From positions 434,001 through 498,000 of the forward strand of contig NZ_AP023247.1 in NCBI RefSeq assembly GCF_016756535.1: a stretch of DNA of 64,000 nucleotides. The letters run 5' to 3'. Of the stretch, positions 8,843 through 18,165 are shown piece by piece. Made by a program: the position numbers and the translations under genes. How positions within the stretch are numbered: the stretch's first letter is position 1; each line of letters starts with the position of its first letter. This stretch comes from Mesorhizobium sp. 131-2-1. GTDB taxonomy: Bacteria; Pseudomonadota; Alphaproteobacteria; Rhizobiales; Rhizobiaceae. Under the pieces are notes generated by a model that searched no databases, was not told the DNA's origin, and saw only the letters and a program-made list of their open reading frames with translations.

Positions 8843-9331
8843 CTATTCGTTCTCCTGCGTGTGCGCTTCCAGGAACCACAACAGCTTGTCGAGCGAACGC
8901 GAATAGGCGGTGAAGATGTCGGCGGTGTCGGCATCGCCGGCACCGGCTGCCTCGTCGATTGCCGCGCGGGTCAGCTTGGCGGCCGCGGCATAGCGGTCTA
9001 TCAGCGCCGCCAGATGATCCTTGGTCTTGTGGATGTCGGTCGGATAGGGCTTCAGCTTGGTCGCCTTGGCCACCTCCTGCGACGTGCCATGCGCGGTGCC
9101 GCCGAGCTGCGCGGCGCGCTCGGCGATGATGTCGACATGGCCGTCGATCTCCTCGCGAAACGTGTCCAGCATTTCATGGATGGCGATGAATTGCGGCCCC
9201 TTGACGTTCCAGTGTGCCTGCTTGGTGATCAGAGCCAGATCGATGGCGTCGGCAAGCCGGGCGTTGAGAAGGTCGATCGATTCCGACTTGGCATCGGATT
9301 TGAGGTCGTTCCTGGTGACGATGGCGTCCAT
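8843..9331 (-). CDS. dps: Dps-family DNA-protecting ferritin
   Basis: A 162-residue Dps protein. These assemble into a 12-subunit shell that oxidises and stores iron with hydrogen peroxide and protects DNA in stationary phase or oxidative stress. The intersubunit ferroxidase ligands are visible in THKQAHWNVKG (His), HEMLDTF and EIDGHVDIIAERA (Asp and Glu); the N-terminus is short and contains one Lys and one Arg. It faces xdhC tail to tail with 25 bases between. XDH makes reactive oxygen, but shared regulation is not implied by the layout. Confidence 0.94.
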   Translation of the reverse strand: MDAIVTRNDLKSDAKSESIDLLNARLADAIDLALITKQAHWNVKGPQFIAIHEMLDTFREEIDGHVDIIAERAAQLGGTAHGTSQEVAKATKLKPYPTDIHKTKDHLAALIDRYAAAAKLTRAAIDEAAGAGDADTADIFTAYSRSLDKLLWFLEAHTQENE

Positions 9332-9576
9332 GGTCGGCTCCTGTCGCGGTGGGTCGCGTTGATGAAAGCTGAGGATTGATCCAGAGGGGCGGCCTCACGC
9401 GGCCGCCGATTGCCAAAACGGCACCGGGGACGTTTCGTTCCGAAAGAGCGCAGCCGCGGGCGCTTGCGGCAACTGCCGGATATGACCAGCGCTCACAGCT
9501 GCTCGTCGCTTTGTTCGTTTCCCAAATCGCCCAAAAAATGGTTTCTGCGTGCCGGACAGACACGGGGCGGAGTGCC

Positions 9577-10410
9577 ATGGACGTAGTTAGAATTGCAGCG
9601 TTTTCGGATGGCGAGACCGGCGGCAACCCAGCCGGCGTGGTGATTGCGGATGTCTTGCCCGACGCCGCCGAAATGCCGCGCGTCGCGGCCGAGGTCGGGT
9701 TTTCGGAAACCGCCTTCGCCGCCCGCGAAGGCGATGGCTGGCGCGTCCGCTATTTCTCGCCGGAAAGCGAAGTGCCGTTCTGCGGCCATGCGACGATCGC
9801 GCTTGGCGCGGCGCTTGTGCGGCAGTTCGGCGACGGGATTTTCGCGCTCACCCTCAATCAAGCCAGCATCACTGTCGAAGGGTTTCGGGACGGCGCCAAC
9901 ATCGTCGCCGCGCTGCAGTCCCCGCCGACGCACAGCAGACCGGCGCCGCCGGCGCTTGTCGCCGAGACGCTGGCGTTGTTCGGCTACACGACCAACGATC
10001 TCGATCCGGCCATTCCACCGGCGCTGATCCATGGCGGCGCCGACCATCTGGCGCTGGCGCTGAAGTCGCGCGAGGCACTGGCTGCGATGGCCTATGATTT
10101 GAAGCAAGGCCAGGTGCTGATGCGACGCGAAGGGCTGGTGACGATCCTGCTCGCCTACGCGGAGACCTCCAGCCTCTTCCACACGCGCAATCCGTTCGCG
10201 TCCGGCGGCGTCTACGAGGATCCGGCGACCGGAGCTTCGACCGCCGCCTTTGCCGGCTATCTGCGCGACCTCGGCTGGCCGCATGGCGGCGCGATCGATG
10301 TCGTGCAGGGCGAGGATATGGGGATGCGCTCGCGGCTGCATGCCGACATCCCGCCTCAGAAGGGCAGCTCGATCAGGGTGTCCGGCACGGCGCGCATGAT
10401 GGGCGGCTGA
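9577..10410 (+). CDS. PhzF-family isomerase
   Basis: A 277-residue PhzF/YddE-family protein. The family has a diaminopimelate-epimerase-like fold and includes isomerases that use an active-site glutamate without cofactor. Seen here are GNPAGVV (residues 14-20), VGFSETAFA with the family Glu, EVPFCGHAT, and DPATGAS near residue 215. The ATG at 9577 is preceded by GGGGCGGAG; an open frame begins about 200 bases earlier but that extension has no family similarity. The gene stands alone between dps and the leftward monooxygenase genes. The substrate cannot be predicted, because most family members remain unassigned. Confidence 0.9.
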   Translation: MDVVRIAAFSDGETGGNPAGVVIADVLPDAAEMPRVAAEVGFSETAFAAREGDGWRVRYFSPESEVPFCGHATIALGAALVRQFGDGIFALTLNQASITVEGFRDGANIVAALQSPPTHSRPAPPALVAETLALFGYTTNDLDPAIPPALIHGGADHLALALKSREALAAMAYDLKQGQVLMRREGLVTILLAYAETSSLFHTRNPFASGGVYEDPATGASTAAFAGYLRDLGWPHGGAIDVVQGEDMGMRSRLHADIPPQKGSSIRVSGTARMMGG

Positions 10411-10416
10411 AGCAAC

Positions 10417-11675
10417 TCACGCCGGCCGTTTCAGGCCGAGATGCTCGCGCAAAGTGCGGCCTTCGTATTCGGTGCGGAACAGGCCGCGCCGCTGCAATTC
10501 CGGCACGACCAGGGCGCAGAAGGCGTCGAGCTCGCCAGGGAACCAGGACGGCATGACGTTGAAGCCGTCGGCCGCGCCGCCTTCGAAGCGCGCCTGCAGT
10601 TCGTCGGCGATCTGGGCAGCCGTGCCGACGATCCGCCAATGGCCGCGCGCGCCGGCGAAATGGCGGGCGAGCTGGCGGATGGAAAGACCGTCGCGGCGCG
10701 ACTGCTCAACGACCAGCGCCTGCCGGCTCTTCATCCCTCGCTCTCCGGCAGTTCCGGCAGCGGCCCGTCGATCGGGTAGCGCCCGAGATCGGAGATGCTG
10801 AGGTAACTCGAGAGCAGCGCCACGCCGACCTCGTCGGGGATCAGCTCCTGCAATTGCTCATGCTTTGCCCGGGCCTCCGCCTCGGTCGTCGCAACGACCG
10901 GCGCGACGCCCGGCATGATCTTGACGTCGTCCGGCTCGCGCCCATAGGCGGCAAGCCGCCGTTTGACGTCGTCATAGAAGGCCTTCGCCTCGTCGAAGGT
11001 CTGCGCGGCGCTGAACACGACGTCGGCGGTCCTGGCGGCAAGATCCTTGCCATCCTCCGAAGCACCCGCCTGCACCATGACCGGCGCGCCCTGCGGCGAG
11101 CGCGGCAGGTCGAGCGCATCCTTGACCGAAAAGCTCTGGCCGTCATGGTTGAGGCCGCCATTGCCGGCGCCGCGCCAGAGGCCGGTGACCACCTGGGCGA
11201 ATTCCCGCGCGCGCTCGTAGCGGTCGGCATGCGGGCGCAGGCCGGTCGAGCCGAAATTGGCGGCCTCGATGTGGCTTGCCGAAGTGACCAGGTTCCAGCC
11301 GGCGCGGCCGCCGCTTAAGAGGTCGAGCGAGGCGAAGGTGCGGGCCAGCCCGTAGGGCTCGTTGTAGCTGGTCGATGCCGTGGAGACGAGCCCGATGCGC
11401 CCGGTCTGCACGGCGATGGCGGCGAGCAGGCTGATCGGCTCGAAGCCGATCGAGCGCGAGGTCTGGCTGGCGATCTGGACATTGGCCTCGCGCAGGCCGG
11501 CGGCATCCTCGCAGAAGATCATGTCGAGCTTCGCCGCCTCGGCCGTGCGCGCCAGCCGGATGTAGTGGTCGATGTCGATGCCCGCTTTGACATGCGCCTG
11601 CGGATGGCGCCAGGCGGCGATGTGATGGCCCGTCGCCCACAGGAAGGCGCCGAGCTTCATCTGGCGCGCGCTCAT
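10417..11675 (-). pseudogene. Luciferase-like flavin monooxygenase (NtaA/SnaA type), copy B, frameshifted
   Basis: Second of two tandem genes for FMNH2-dependent monooxygenases of the bacterial luciferase fold. It starts at the ATG at 11675, which has GGGAGG six bases upstream and overlaps the TGA of copy A. About 315 residues run in frame (MKLGAFLWATGHH, LDLLSGGRAGWNLVTS, RSPQGAPVMVQAG) to a TGA at 10731 after LPELPESEG. The family sequence then resumes without loss in the next frame, from MKSRQALVVE to VVPELQRRGLFRTEYEGRTLREHLGL, ending at 10417. One missing base in the GGG run at about 10734 explains this. It is either a recent disabling mutation or a sequencing error in a homopolymer. The tail could conceivably be translated separately by ATGA reinitiation. 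The substrate is unknown. Confidence 0.8.
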
Positions 11676-12614
11676 TGTCCGCCTCCCGCGCCAAGTCCGA
11701 GACGTTGGCGCAGCGTCGCGCCGGCATCTGCGGATTGAGCCAGGCCGCGACGTTCCCGGCAGCACACGATCGGTAAAGTCCTCGAGTGAAGGAAGATAAG
11801 CCGGCAAAGCAAAATTGAGGCCGTCGCAGCCGTTCGAGTCGAACCCCGGTTCGAGCCTTTCGGCGGCAACGGTCACAAAAACCTTCAGCGATTCCGGCTT
11901 GCGCCCAGCAGCAAGCGCCCGTCGTTTCAGGTCGCCGCAGGCCACACGCGCCGATGGTTGCCCGTCCAGCAGGACGACGTCGGCGGCACGGACGGCGAAG
12001 TCGAGATTGTCCTCGGTCAGGCCGGACATGACCAGCACCGGCGTGTCCTGCGGGGAGCGCGCCACATTGAGCGGCCCGCGCACCGAGAAGAACTCGCCCT
12101 TGTGGTCGAGGAGATGCATCTTTCCCGGGTCATGAAAGCGGCCGCTGGCCTTGTCGAACAACAGCGCATCGGCGTCCCAGCCCTGCCACAGGCCCTGCAC
12201 GATGCCGATGAATTCTTCGGCGCGGCGGTAGAAATCATCGTCAGAAAAACCTTCGGGCCGGCTGAAATTCGTCGCTTCGCGCGGGTTCTGCCGCATCGTC
12301 GCGTTCCAGCCTGTCCGGCCGTGACTGATTATGTCGAGGGAAGCAAAACGCCGCGCCAGATTGTAAGGCTGGTGCGCGAGCGTCGAGGCGCTGGCGACGA
12401 GCCCGATCCGCTCGGTCACCGTCGCCAGCGCCGCCAGAAGCGTGGTCGCCTCGAACGGGCTGGTCGATCGATCGCCATTGGCGGCGGAATCGGAAACGAC
12501 AACCATGTCGAGCCCTGCCGCCTCGGCTTTGCGCACGAAGCCCGCCAGGCGGCTGAAATCCAGACCTGCCTGTCCGGCCGCGGAAGCTAAGTTGAGCGAA
12601 ACGGCAAGATGCAT
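11672..12614 (-). pseudogene. Luciferase-like flavin monooxygenase (NtaA/SnaA type), copy A, frameshifted
   Basis: First of the tandem pair, starting at 12614 (MHLAVSLNLASAAGQ). The family core is intact (LDIISHGRTGWNATM, RSPQDTPVLVMSG, ADVVLLDG) up to FTDRVLP at about 11772. The expected ending, RRGLAQSADAGATLRQRLGLGAGGG, lies in a different frame and stops at 11672, exactly overlapping the start of copy B. One extra G in CCGGGAA, or a 5-base deletion (relatives have two more residues here), accounts for the shift. Without correction, the frame runs straight through into copy B and makes a 627-residue open frame. Both copies are therefore broken near their C-termini. Oxidation of a sulfonate, polyaminocarboxylate or similar compound is typical for the family, but the substrate is unknown. 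Confidence 0.8.
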
Positions 12615-12709
12615 GACGCGAACCTAAGTCCGCCTCCGTGCAAGGCAAGGCCGTCGAATGGGCCAGCAGCGCGTCACCTGCCGGCCAGCCCTTACTTGCC
12701 GACTACCCC

Positions 12710-13630
12710 CTACTTGCCGGCGAGAATGTCCTTGATCAGCCGCTGGCAGCGCTCGGCCATGAAGTCGAGCAGCAGCCGCACCTTGGGGTCCTGCAGCTTC
12801 TTGTGCGGGTAGACGGCGGCGAACTGCACCGGCGTCGGCGGTGTCTTCGCCAGGATAACCTGCAGCCGCTGGTCGCGGATGAAGGGCTCGACCTCGAAGC
12901 GCGGCTTGTTGATGATGCCGCGCCCGGACAGCGCCCAGCCGGTCAGCACGTCGCCGTCGTCGGTGTCGTAGGGCCCATGCACCTCGAATTTCTGCGGGCC
13001 GGTCGGCGTCTGCAGCGTCCAGACATATTCGCGCGCGCCGGCATAGCGCAGCATCAGGCAATCGTGCTTCTTGCCGATCAGTTCCTGCGGCTCGGCCGGC
13101 TCGCCGCGCGCCTCCAGATATTTCGGCGCCGCCACCAGCACACGCTCGCATTCCATGATGCCGCGCATCCGGAGGCTGGAATCCTCGATGATGCCAAGTC
13201 GGAAGGCGACGTCGATGCCTTCCTTCATGATGTCGACATTGTGGTCGGAGAGCCTCAACCGCACCTCGATATCAGGATATTTGTCGTGGAAATCCGGAAT
13301 GCCGGAGGCGACCAGCCGCCGCCCGAGGCCGAGCGGGGCCGTCACCTTGATCGTGCCGCGCGGCTGGCCGGACAGCGCCGAGACCGCGGCCTCCGCCTCG
13401 GTGATCGCTTCCAGCACCTGCTTGGCGCCGGCGTAGAACACCGTGCCGTGCTCGGTCGGCATCAACTGCCTTGTCGTGCGGTTGAACAGGCGGACGCCGA
13501 GATGCTTCTCCAGCTCCTTGATGCGGTTGGAGGCGACCGCCGGCGAGATGCGCATGTCGCGTCCCGCCGCCGACAGATTGCCGAGCTCGACGACACGGAC
13601 GAAGACGGCAATGTTGTCGAGATAGGCCAT
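12710..13630 (-). CDS. LysR-family regulator, probably of urate catabolism
   Basis: A 306-residue LysR-type regulator. A winged helix-turn-helix fills residues 1-60 (FVRVVELGNLSAAGRDMRIS, VASNRIKELEKHLG, LFNRTTRQL). The rest is the periplasmic-binding-like effector domain from about 90 (GTIKVTAPLGLGRR). It is divergent from puuD with 137 bases between, the classic layout for a LysR protein controlling itself and its neighbour. The effector is not readable; a purine intermediate such as urate is a reasonable inference from position. Its promoter shares an 11-base motif with the other purine divergent promoter at 3.5 kb. Confidence 0.92.
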   Translation of the reverse strand: MAYLDNIAVFVRVVELGNLSAAGRDMRISPAVASNRIKELEKHLGVRLFNRTTRQLMPTEHGTVFYAGAKQVLEAITEAEAAVSALSGQPRGTIKVTAPLGLGRRLVASGIPDFHDKYPDIEVRLRLSDHNVDIMKEGIDVAFRLGIIEDSSLRMRGIMECERVLVAAPKYLEARGEPAEPQELIGKKHDCLMLRYAGAREYVWTLQTPTGPQKFEVHGPYDTDDGDVLTGWALSGRGIINKPRFEVEPFIRDQRLQVILAKTPPTPVQFAAVYPHKKLQDPKVRLLLDFMAERCQRLIKDILAGK

Positions 13631-13767
13631 GCGGGTTCGTGGCTCTCAAGCGGCTGCGTATAGCCAGCCTAGTATTTTCCATTTTTTTTTGAAAGTCATC
13701 GTGCACCTCGCCTCTTTCGGTTTCAGCACGACGCCGTAAAGTCGGCCAATCGGCAGGGACGATTTCA
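13631..13767. promoter_or_regulatory. Divergent LysR/puuD promoter region
   Basis: A 137-base divergent spacer. It contains a ten-T run followed by GAAAGT (13682-13696). TTTTTGAAAGT at 13686-13696 repeats the string found at 3526-3536. It lies 56 bases upstream of the LysR start, against 59 bases upstream of puuE-uraD for the other copy. A LysR protein would be expected to bind here, but no confident T-N11-A box could be singled out. Confidence 0.45.
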
Positions 13768-14985
13768 ATGATGGATTTCGCGATTTTCTGGGACTGGCTG
13801 AGCTTCGCCGTCCGCTGGCTGCATGTCATCACCGGCATCGCCTGGATCGGCTCGTCCTTCTATTTCGTCGCGCTCGATCTCGGGTTGCGCCAGCGCCCCG
13901 GCCTGCCGGCCGGCGCCTTCGGCGAGGAGTGGCAGGTGCATGGCGGCGGCTTCTACCACATCCAGAAATATCTGGTGGCGCCGGCCGAGATGCCGGAGCA
14001 CCTCACCTGGTTCAAATGGGAATCCTACGCCACCTGGCTGTCGGGCTTCGCCATGCTGTGCGTGGTCTACTATGCCGGCGCCGACCTGTTCCTGATCGAT
14101 CCCAATGTGCTGCCGATGTCGGTTCCGGTCGGCATCCTGCTTTCGATGGCGACGATCGGCGTCGGCTGGGTGGTCTACGACCTGCTCTGCCGCTCGCCGC
14201 TGGGCAAAAGCGACACCGGGCTGATGCTGGTGCTCTACGGCGTGCTGGTGTTCATCGCCTGGGGGCTGACGCACCTGTTCACCGGCCGCGCCGCCTTCCT
14301 GCATCTCGGCGCCATCACCGCCACGATCATGTCGGCCAATGTCTTCATGGTCATCATCCCCAACCAGAAGATCGTCGTCGCCGACCTGATCGCAGGTCGC
14401 AAGCCCGACCCGAAATACGGCAAGATCGCCAAGCAACGGTCACTGCACAACAATTACCTGACGCTGCCGGTGCTGTTCCTGATGCTGTCGAACCACTATC
14501 CGCTGGCGTTCGGCACCCAGTTCAACTGGGTCATCGCCTCGCTGGTGTTCATCATCGGCGTGCTGATCCGGCACTATTTCAACACCGTCCATGCCCGCAA
14601 GGGCAACCCGACCTGGACCTGGCTGGGCGCCGCGGTGCTGTTCGTCATCATCATCTGGCTGTCGACCGTGCCGAAGGTTCTGACCGGCGAGCCCAAGGCC
14701 TCGGCGGCGGCCGAGACCTATATCGCCTCGGCGCATTTCCAGGCCGTGCGCGACACGGTGCTTGGCCGCTGCTCGATGTGCCATACCGAGGAGCCGGTCT
14801 ACGAAGGCATTTACCACGCACCCAAGGGCGTGATGCTGGACACCGACGCGCGCATTGCCGAGCACGCGCGCGAGATTTATCTGCAGGCCGGCCGCAGCCA
14901 CGCCATGCCGCCCGCCAACGTCACCCAGATCAGCGACAAGGAGCGGGCGCTGCTGGTCGCCTGGTTCGAAGGCGCGGGAAAGTAA
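13768..14985 (+). CDS. puuD: Membrane urate hydroxylase PuuD with C-terminal cytochrome c
   Basis: A 405-residue integral membrane urate oxidase that converts urate to 5-hydroxyisourate. It replaces soluble uricase in many bacteria and sends electrons to the respiratory chain. About eight hydrophobic segments span residues 10-305, starting with VRWLHVITGIAWIGSSFYF and including the histidines of HGGGFYHIQKYLV. The periplasmic C-terminus carries one haem c site, CSMCH at 335-339, with a distal methionine in SHAMPPANVTQ. It is three bases from guaD and divergent from the LysR gene. This supplies the pathway step between XdhAB and UraH, whose genes sit about 6 kb away. Confidence 0.96.
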   Translation: MMDFAIFWDWLSFAVRWLHVITGIAWIGSSFYFVALDLGLRQRPGLPAGAFGEEWQVHGGGFYHIQKYLVAPAEMPEHLTWFKWESYATWLSGFAMLCVVYYAGADLFLIDPNVLPMSVPVGILLSMATIGVGWVVYDLLCRSPLGKSDTGLMLVLYGVLVFIAWGLTHLFTGRAAFLHLGAITATIMSANVFMVIIPNQKIVVADLIAGRKPDPKYGKIAKQRSLHNNYLTLPVLFLMLSNHYPLAFGTQFNWVIASLVFIIGVLIRHYFNTVHARKGNPTWTWLGAAVLFVIIIWLSTVPKVLTGEPKASAAAETYIASAHFQAVRDTVLGRCSMCHTEEPVYEGIYHAPKGVMLDTDARIAEHAREIYLQAGRSHAMPPANVTQISDKERALLVAWFEGAGK

Positions 14986-14987
14986 GC

Positions 14988-16301
14988 ATGACCTCCACAC
15001 TTCTGCGCGGCCGCACGCTGACCTTCCTGCGCTGGCCGGAAACGATCGACGACCATGCCGCCTGGCGCTACGAGGAGGATGGCGGCCTGCTGATCAGCGA
15101 CGGCCGGATCGTCGCGTCTGGCGCTTATGCGCAAGTCGAGAAACAGGCGGGCGACGGGACGAAAAAAATAGACCATCGCCCGCATCTCATCCTGCCGGGC
15201 TTCATCGACGCGCATGCGCATTTTCCGCAGATGCAGATCATCGCCTCCTACGGCGCCGAGCTTCTCGACTGGCTGAACAAATACACCTTTCCCGAGGAAA
15301 CGAAATTCCGCGACGCCCAGCACGGCCGCCGCATCGCGAGGCTGTTCCTCGACGAGATGGTGCGGCACGGCACGACGACGGTCGTTGCCTATTGCTCGGT
15401 GCACAAGGCTTCGGCCGAGGCCTTCTTCGCCGAATCGCATGACCGCAACATGCTCAATATCGCCGGCAAGGTGATGATGGACCGCAACGCGCCGGACGGC
15501 CTGCTCGACACGCCGCAGTCGGGCTATGACGACAGCAAGGCGCTGATCAAGGAATGGCATGGCAAGGGGCGCCAGCACTACGCCATCACGCCGCGCTTCG
15601 CCATCACCTCGACCCCGGAGCAGATGGAGATGGCCGGCGCGCTGTGCCGCGAGCATCCAGACCTTCACATGCAGACACATCTCTCGGAAAACCATGCCGA
15701 GATCGCCTTCACGCAGGAGCTGTATCCCTGGTCGCGCGACTATACCGATGTCTACGAACACTATGGCCTGCTGGGGAAGAAAAGCCTGTTCGGCCACTGC
15801 ATCCATCTCTCCGAACGCGAGGCGGACGCGCTGTCGGGTTCCGGCTCGGTAGCGGTGTTCTGCCCGACCTCGAACCTGTTCCTCGGCTCCGGCCTGTTCG
15901 ACTATCAGCGCTATCGCAGGCGTGACAGGGCCCTCAGGATCGCTGCCGCCACCGATGTCGGCGGCGGCACCAACTATTCGATGCTGCGCACCATGGACGA
16001 GGGCTACAAGGTGATCGCGCTGAACGGCGAGAAGCTCAACCCGTTCCAATCGTTCTGGCAATTGACGCGCGGCAATGCCGAGGCGCTGTCGGTCGCCGAC
16101 AAGGTCGGCACGCTCGAGGCGGGCAGCGACGCAGACATCGTCGTGCTCGATGCCCGCTCCACGCCGGCGATGCGGCTCAGGATGGAAACGATCGGCACGC
16201 TGGCCGAGGAACTGTTTCTCCTGCAGACGCTGGGCGACGACCGCACTGTCCGCGAGGTCTATGTCGCGGGACGGCCGGCCAAGAGCGCAATCACGAACTA
16301 G
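14988..16301 (+). CDS. guaD: Guanine deaminase
   Basis: A 437-residue amidohydrolase that deaminates guanine to xanthine and so feeds XdhAB. Zinc ligands are seen in the metal motif HAH at residues 76-78 (LPGFIDAHAHFPQ), a His in HMQTHLSENHAE, a His in FGHCIHL, and the Asp in ATDVGGGTNYSML. The guanine-deaminase fingerprint LDWLNKYTFPEE after the metal motif separates it from other amidohydrolases. The ATG at 14988 follows puuD by two bases; the open frame extends far upstream but that part is shadow sequence inside puuD. It is co-transcribed with puuD. Confidence 0.96.
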   Translation: MTSTLLRGRTLTFLRWPETIDDHAAWRYEEDGGLLISDGRIVASGAYAQVEKQAGDGTKKIDHRPHLILPGFIDAHAHFPQMQIIASYGAELLDWLNKYTFPEETKFRDAQHGRRIARLFLDEMVRHGTTTVVAYCSVHKASAEAFFAESHDRNMLNIAGKVMMDRNAPDGLLDTPQSGYDDSKALIKEWHGKGRQHYAITPRFAITSTPEQMEMAGALCREHPDLHMQTHLSENHAEIAFTQELYPWSRDYTDVYEHYGLLGKKSLFGHCIHLSEREADALSGSGSVAVFCPTSNLFLGSGLFDYQRYRRRDRALRIAAATDVGGGTNYSMLRTMDEGYKVIALNGEKLNPFQSFWQLTRGNAEALSVADKVGTLEAGSDADIVVLDARSTPAMRLRMETIGTLAEELFLLQTLGDDRTVREVYVAGRPAKSAITN

Positions 16302-16377
16302 TTTCGTTTGCGCGTTCCGGCTTGACCCCACGGCAACCATCGGCCAAAGCGTGCGGCGACATTGACAGGGGAACGAC

Positions 16378-16881
16378 ATGGCCGTTGCCGACGACATCGC
16401 TCTGATCAAGAAACAGGAAGCCACGCTGGTCTTCCCCGCCTTCGACGAGGCCGTCGCCTTCGAGATCGGTACGGCGATCCGCAAGCGCGCGCTGGCCGAG
16501 AACCTGCCGATCATCGTCGACATCAGGACCTTCGACCGGCCGCTGTTCTACGCCGCGATGCCGGGCTCGAACGCCTCCAATCCCGACTGGGCGCGGCGCA
16601 AGATCAATGTGGTGAAGCGGTTCCTCAAAAGCACTTACCGCATGGTGCTGGAGCAGCAGCGCCCGGACCGCACCTTCAAGGTCGGCGAAGGGCTGGATAT
16701 CGCCGACTACGTGCTGGCCGGCGGCGGCTTTCCGGTCACCGTCAAGGGCGCCGGCGTCATCGGCGTGATTGCCGTGTCGGGCCTGCCGGAGCGTGAGGAT
16801 CACGGTGTGGTGGTCGACGCGCTGTGCGCGCATCTGGGCGCCGACCGCAAACAACTGGCCCTGGCGCCGGAAGCACAATGA
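16378..16881 (+). CDS. UPF0303 / heme-degrading-domain family protein
   Basis: A 167-residue protein of the UPF0303 family, related to the DUF336/GlcG/HbpS fold. It shows [25 protein letters not shown] and [32 protein letters not shown], which are characteristic of the family. The biochemical role is not established; related folds bind haem or cobalamin-like ligands, but no haem ligand can be assigned here. Its stop overlaps the glycerate kinase start (ATGA), so it is in the puuD-guaD operon and coupled to a glyoxylate-salvage step. A role in purine or glyoxylate metabolism is suggested by position only. Confidence 0.8.
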   Translation: MAVADDIALIKKQEATLVFPAFDEAVAFEIGTAIRKRALAENLPIIVDIRTFDRPLFYAAMPGSNASNPDWARRKINVVKRFLKSTYRMVLEQQRPDRTFKVGEGLDIADYVLAGGGFPVTVKGAGVIGVIAVSGLPEREDHGVVVDALCAHLGADRKQLALAPEAQ

Positions 16882-18137
16882 CAGACCCCAAATCCTTCCT
16901 GACGTCGATCTTCAACGCCGCCGTCGCCGCCGCCGATCCGGAGAAGACGATTCGCGATCATCTGCCGGCAAGGCCGAAGGGCCGCACCATCGTCATTGGC
17001 GCCGGCAAGGGCTCGGCGCAGATGGCAGCGGCCTTCGAGAAGGTGTGGGACGGCCCGATCGAGGGGCTGGTCGTCACCCGCTACGGCTATGGCGCGAAAT
17101 GCGAGCGCATCGAGATCATCGAGGCGGCGCATCCGGTGCCGGATGCGGCCGGTCTGGAGGCGTCGCGGCGGCTGCTGGAGAAGGTGCGCGGGCTGACGGC
17201 GGACGATCTTGTCGTGGCGCTGATCTCCGGCGGCGGCTCGGCTCTGCTGCCCTCGCCCGCTCCCGGCCTGACGCTGGCCGACGAGATCGCCGTCAACGAG
17301 GCGCTGCTTGCCTCCGGCGCGCCGATCGCGGCCATGAACACGATCCGCAAGCATCTCTCGACCATCAAGGGCGGCCGGCTGGCGGCCGCCGCGCATCCGG
17401 CCAGGGTGGTGTCGCTGGTGGTCTCCGACATCCCCGGCGACAATCCGGCCCTCGTCGCCTCAGGCCCGACCGTTCCCGACACCGGCAGCCGCGAGGATGC
17501 GCTGGCGTCCATCGCCGCCTACAACATGAAGCTGCCGGCCTCGGTGATGGCGCATATCAATTCGCCGGCTGCCGATGCGCCGCGTCCGGACGATCCGGTC
17601 TTCGCCGGCAATGAAGTGCATCTGATCGCCTCGGCCGGCGTGTCGCTGGAAGCCGCCGCCGCCGAGGCCAGGCGGCAGGGTATTGAAGCCGTCATCCTCT
17701 CCGATTCCATCGAGGGCGAAGCGCGTGAGGTCGGCGGTGTGCATGCCGCGATCGCCCGCGAGGTGGCGACGCGCGACCGTCCGTTTGCCAAGCCGGTGCT
17801 GATCCTGTCGGGCGGAGAGACAACGGTGACGCTGCGGGCCAAGGGCAAGGGCGGCCGCAATTCGGAATTCCTGCTCGCCTTCGCGATTGCCATTGGCGGC
17901 CTGGACGGCATTCACGCGCTGGCGGCCGACACCGACGGCATCGATGGCTCGGAAGACAATGCCGGCGCCTTCGCCGACGGCTCGACGGTGTCGCGCATGC
18001 GCGCCGCCGGCATCGACGCCAAGGCGATGCTGGCGGGCAACAATGCCTGGACGGCCTTCAACGCCGTCGGCGATCTCTTTGTCCCGGGCCCGACGGGCAC
18101 GAATGTGAACGATCTGCGAGCGATCCTGATCCGCTGA
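16878..18137 (+). CDS. gckA: Glycerate 2-kinase (MOFRL family)
   Basis: A 419-residue protein of the GckA/TtuD family, which phosphorylates glycerate to 2-phosphoglycerate. Older annotations call it hydroxypyruvate reductase. Visible motifs are [11 protein letters not shown] (nucleotide-binding start), [55 protein letters not shown], and the MOFRL C-terminal domain from about 310 ([35 protein letters not shown]). The start overlaps the upstream UPF0303 stop. With AllA producing glyoxylate, this enzyme would be the last step of salvage through tartronate semialdehyde and glycerate; carboligase and reductase genes are not in the window. Confidence 0.92.
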   Translation: MTDPKSFLTSIFNAAVAAADPEKTIRDHLPARPKGRTIVIGAGKGSAQMAAAFEKVWDGPIEGLVVTRYGYGAKCERIEIIEAAHPVPDAAGLEASRRLLEKVRGLTADDLVVALISGGGSALLPSPAPGLTLADEIAVNEALLASGAPIAAMNTIRKHLSTIKGGRLAAAAHPARVVSLVVSDIPGDNPALVASGPTVPDTGSREDALASIAAYNMKLPASVMAHINSPAADAPRPDDPVFAGNEVHLIASAGVSLEAAAAEARRQGIEAVILSDSIEGEAREVGGVHAAIAREVATRDRPFAKPVLILSGGETTVTLRAKGKGGRNSEFLLAFAIAIGGLDGIHALAADTDGIDGSEDNAGAFADGSTVSRMRAAGIDAKAMLAGNNAWTAFNAVGDLFVPGPTGTNVNDLRAILIR

Positions 18138-18165
18138 GATCGCGAAACAGGCTCGTCAGCCGAAC

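Noticed and set aside
10731..12614. 627-residue open frame as a genuine two-domain monooxygenase
   Set aside because: The junction (about 11680-11770) lacks family residues, the true ending of copy A exists in another frame, and copy B has its own strong ribosome site and start.
13929..16301. 790-residue open frame covering part of puuD and all of guaD
   Set aside because: Only the part from 14988 resembles a protein family; the first 350 codons are an off-frame reading of puuD.
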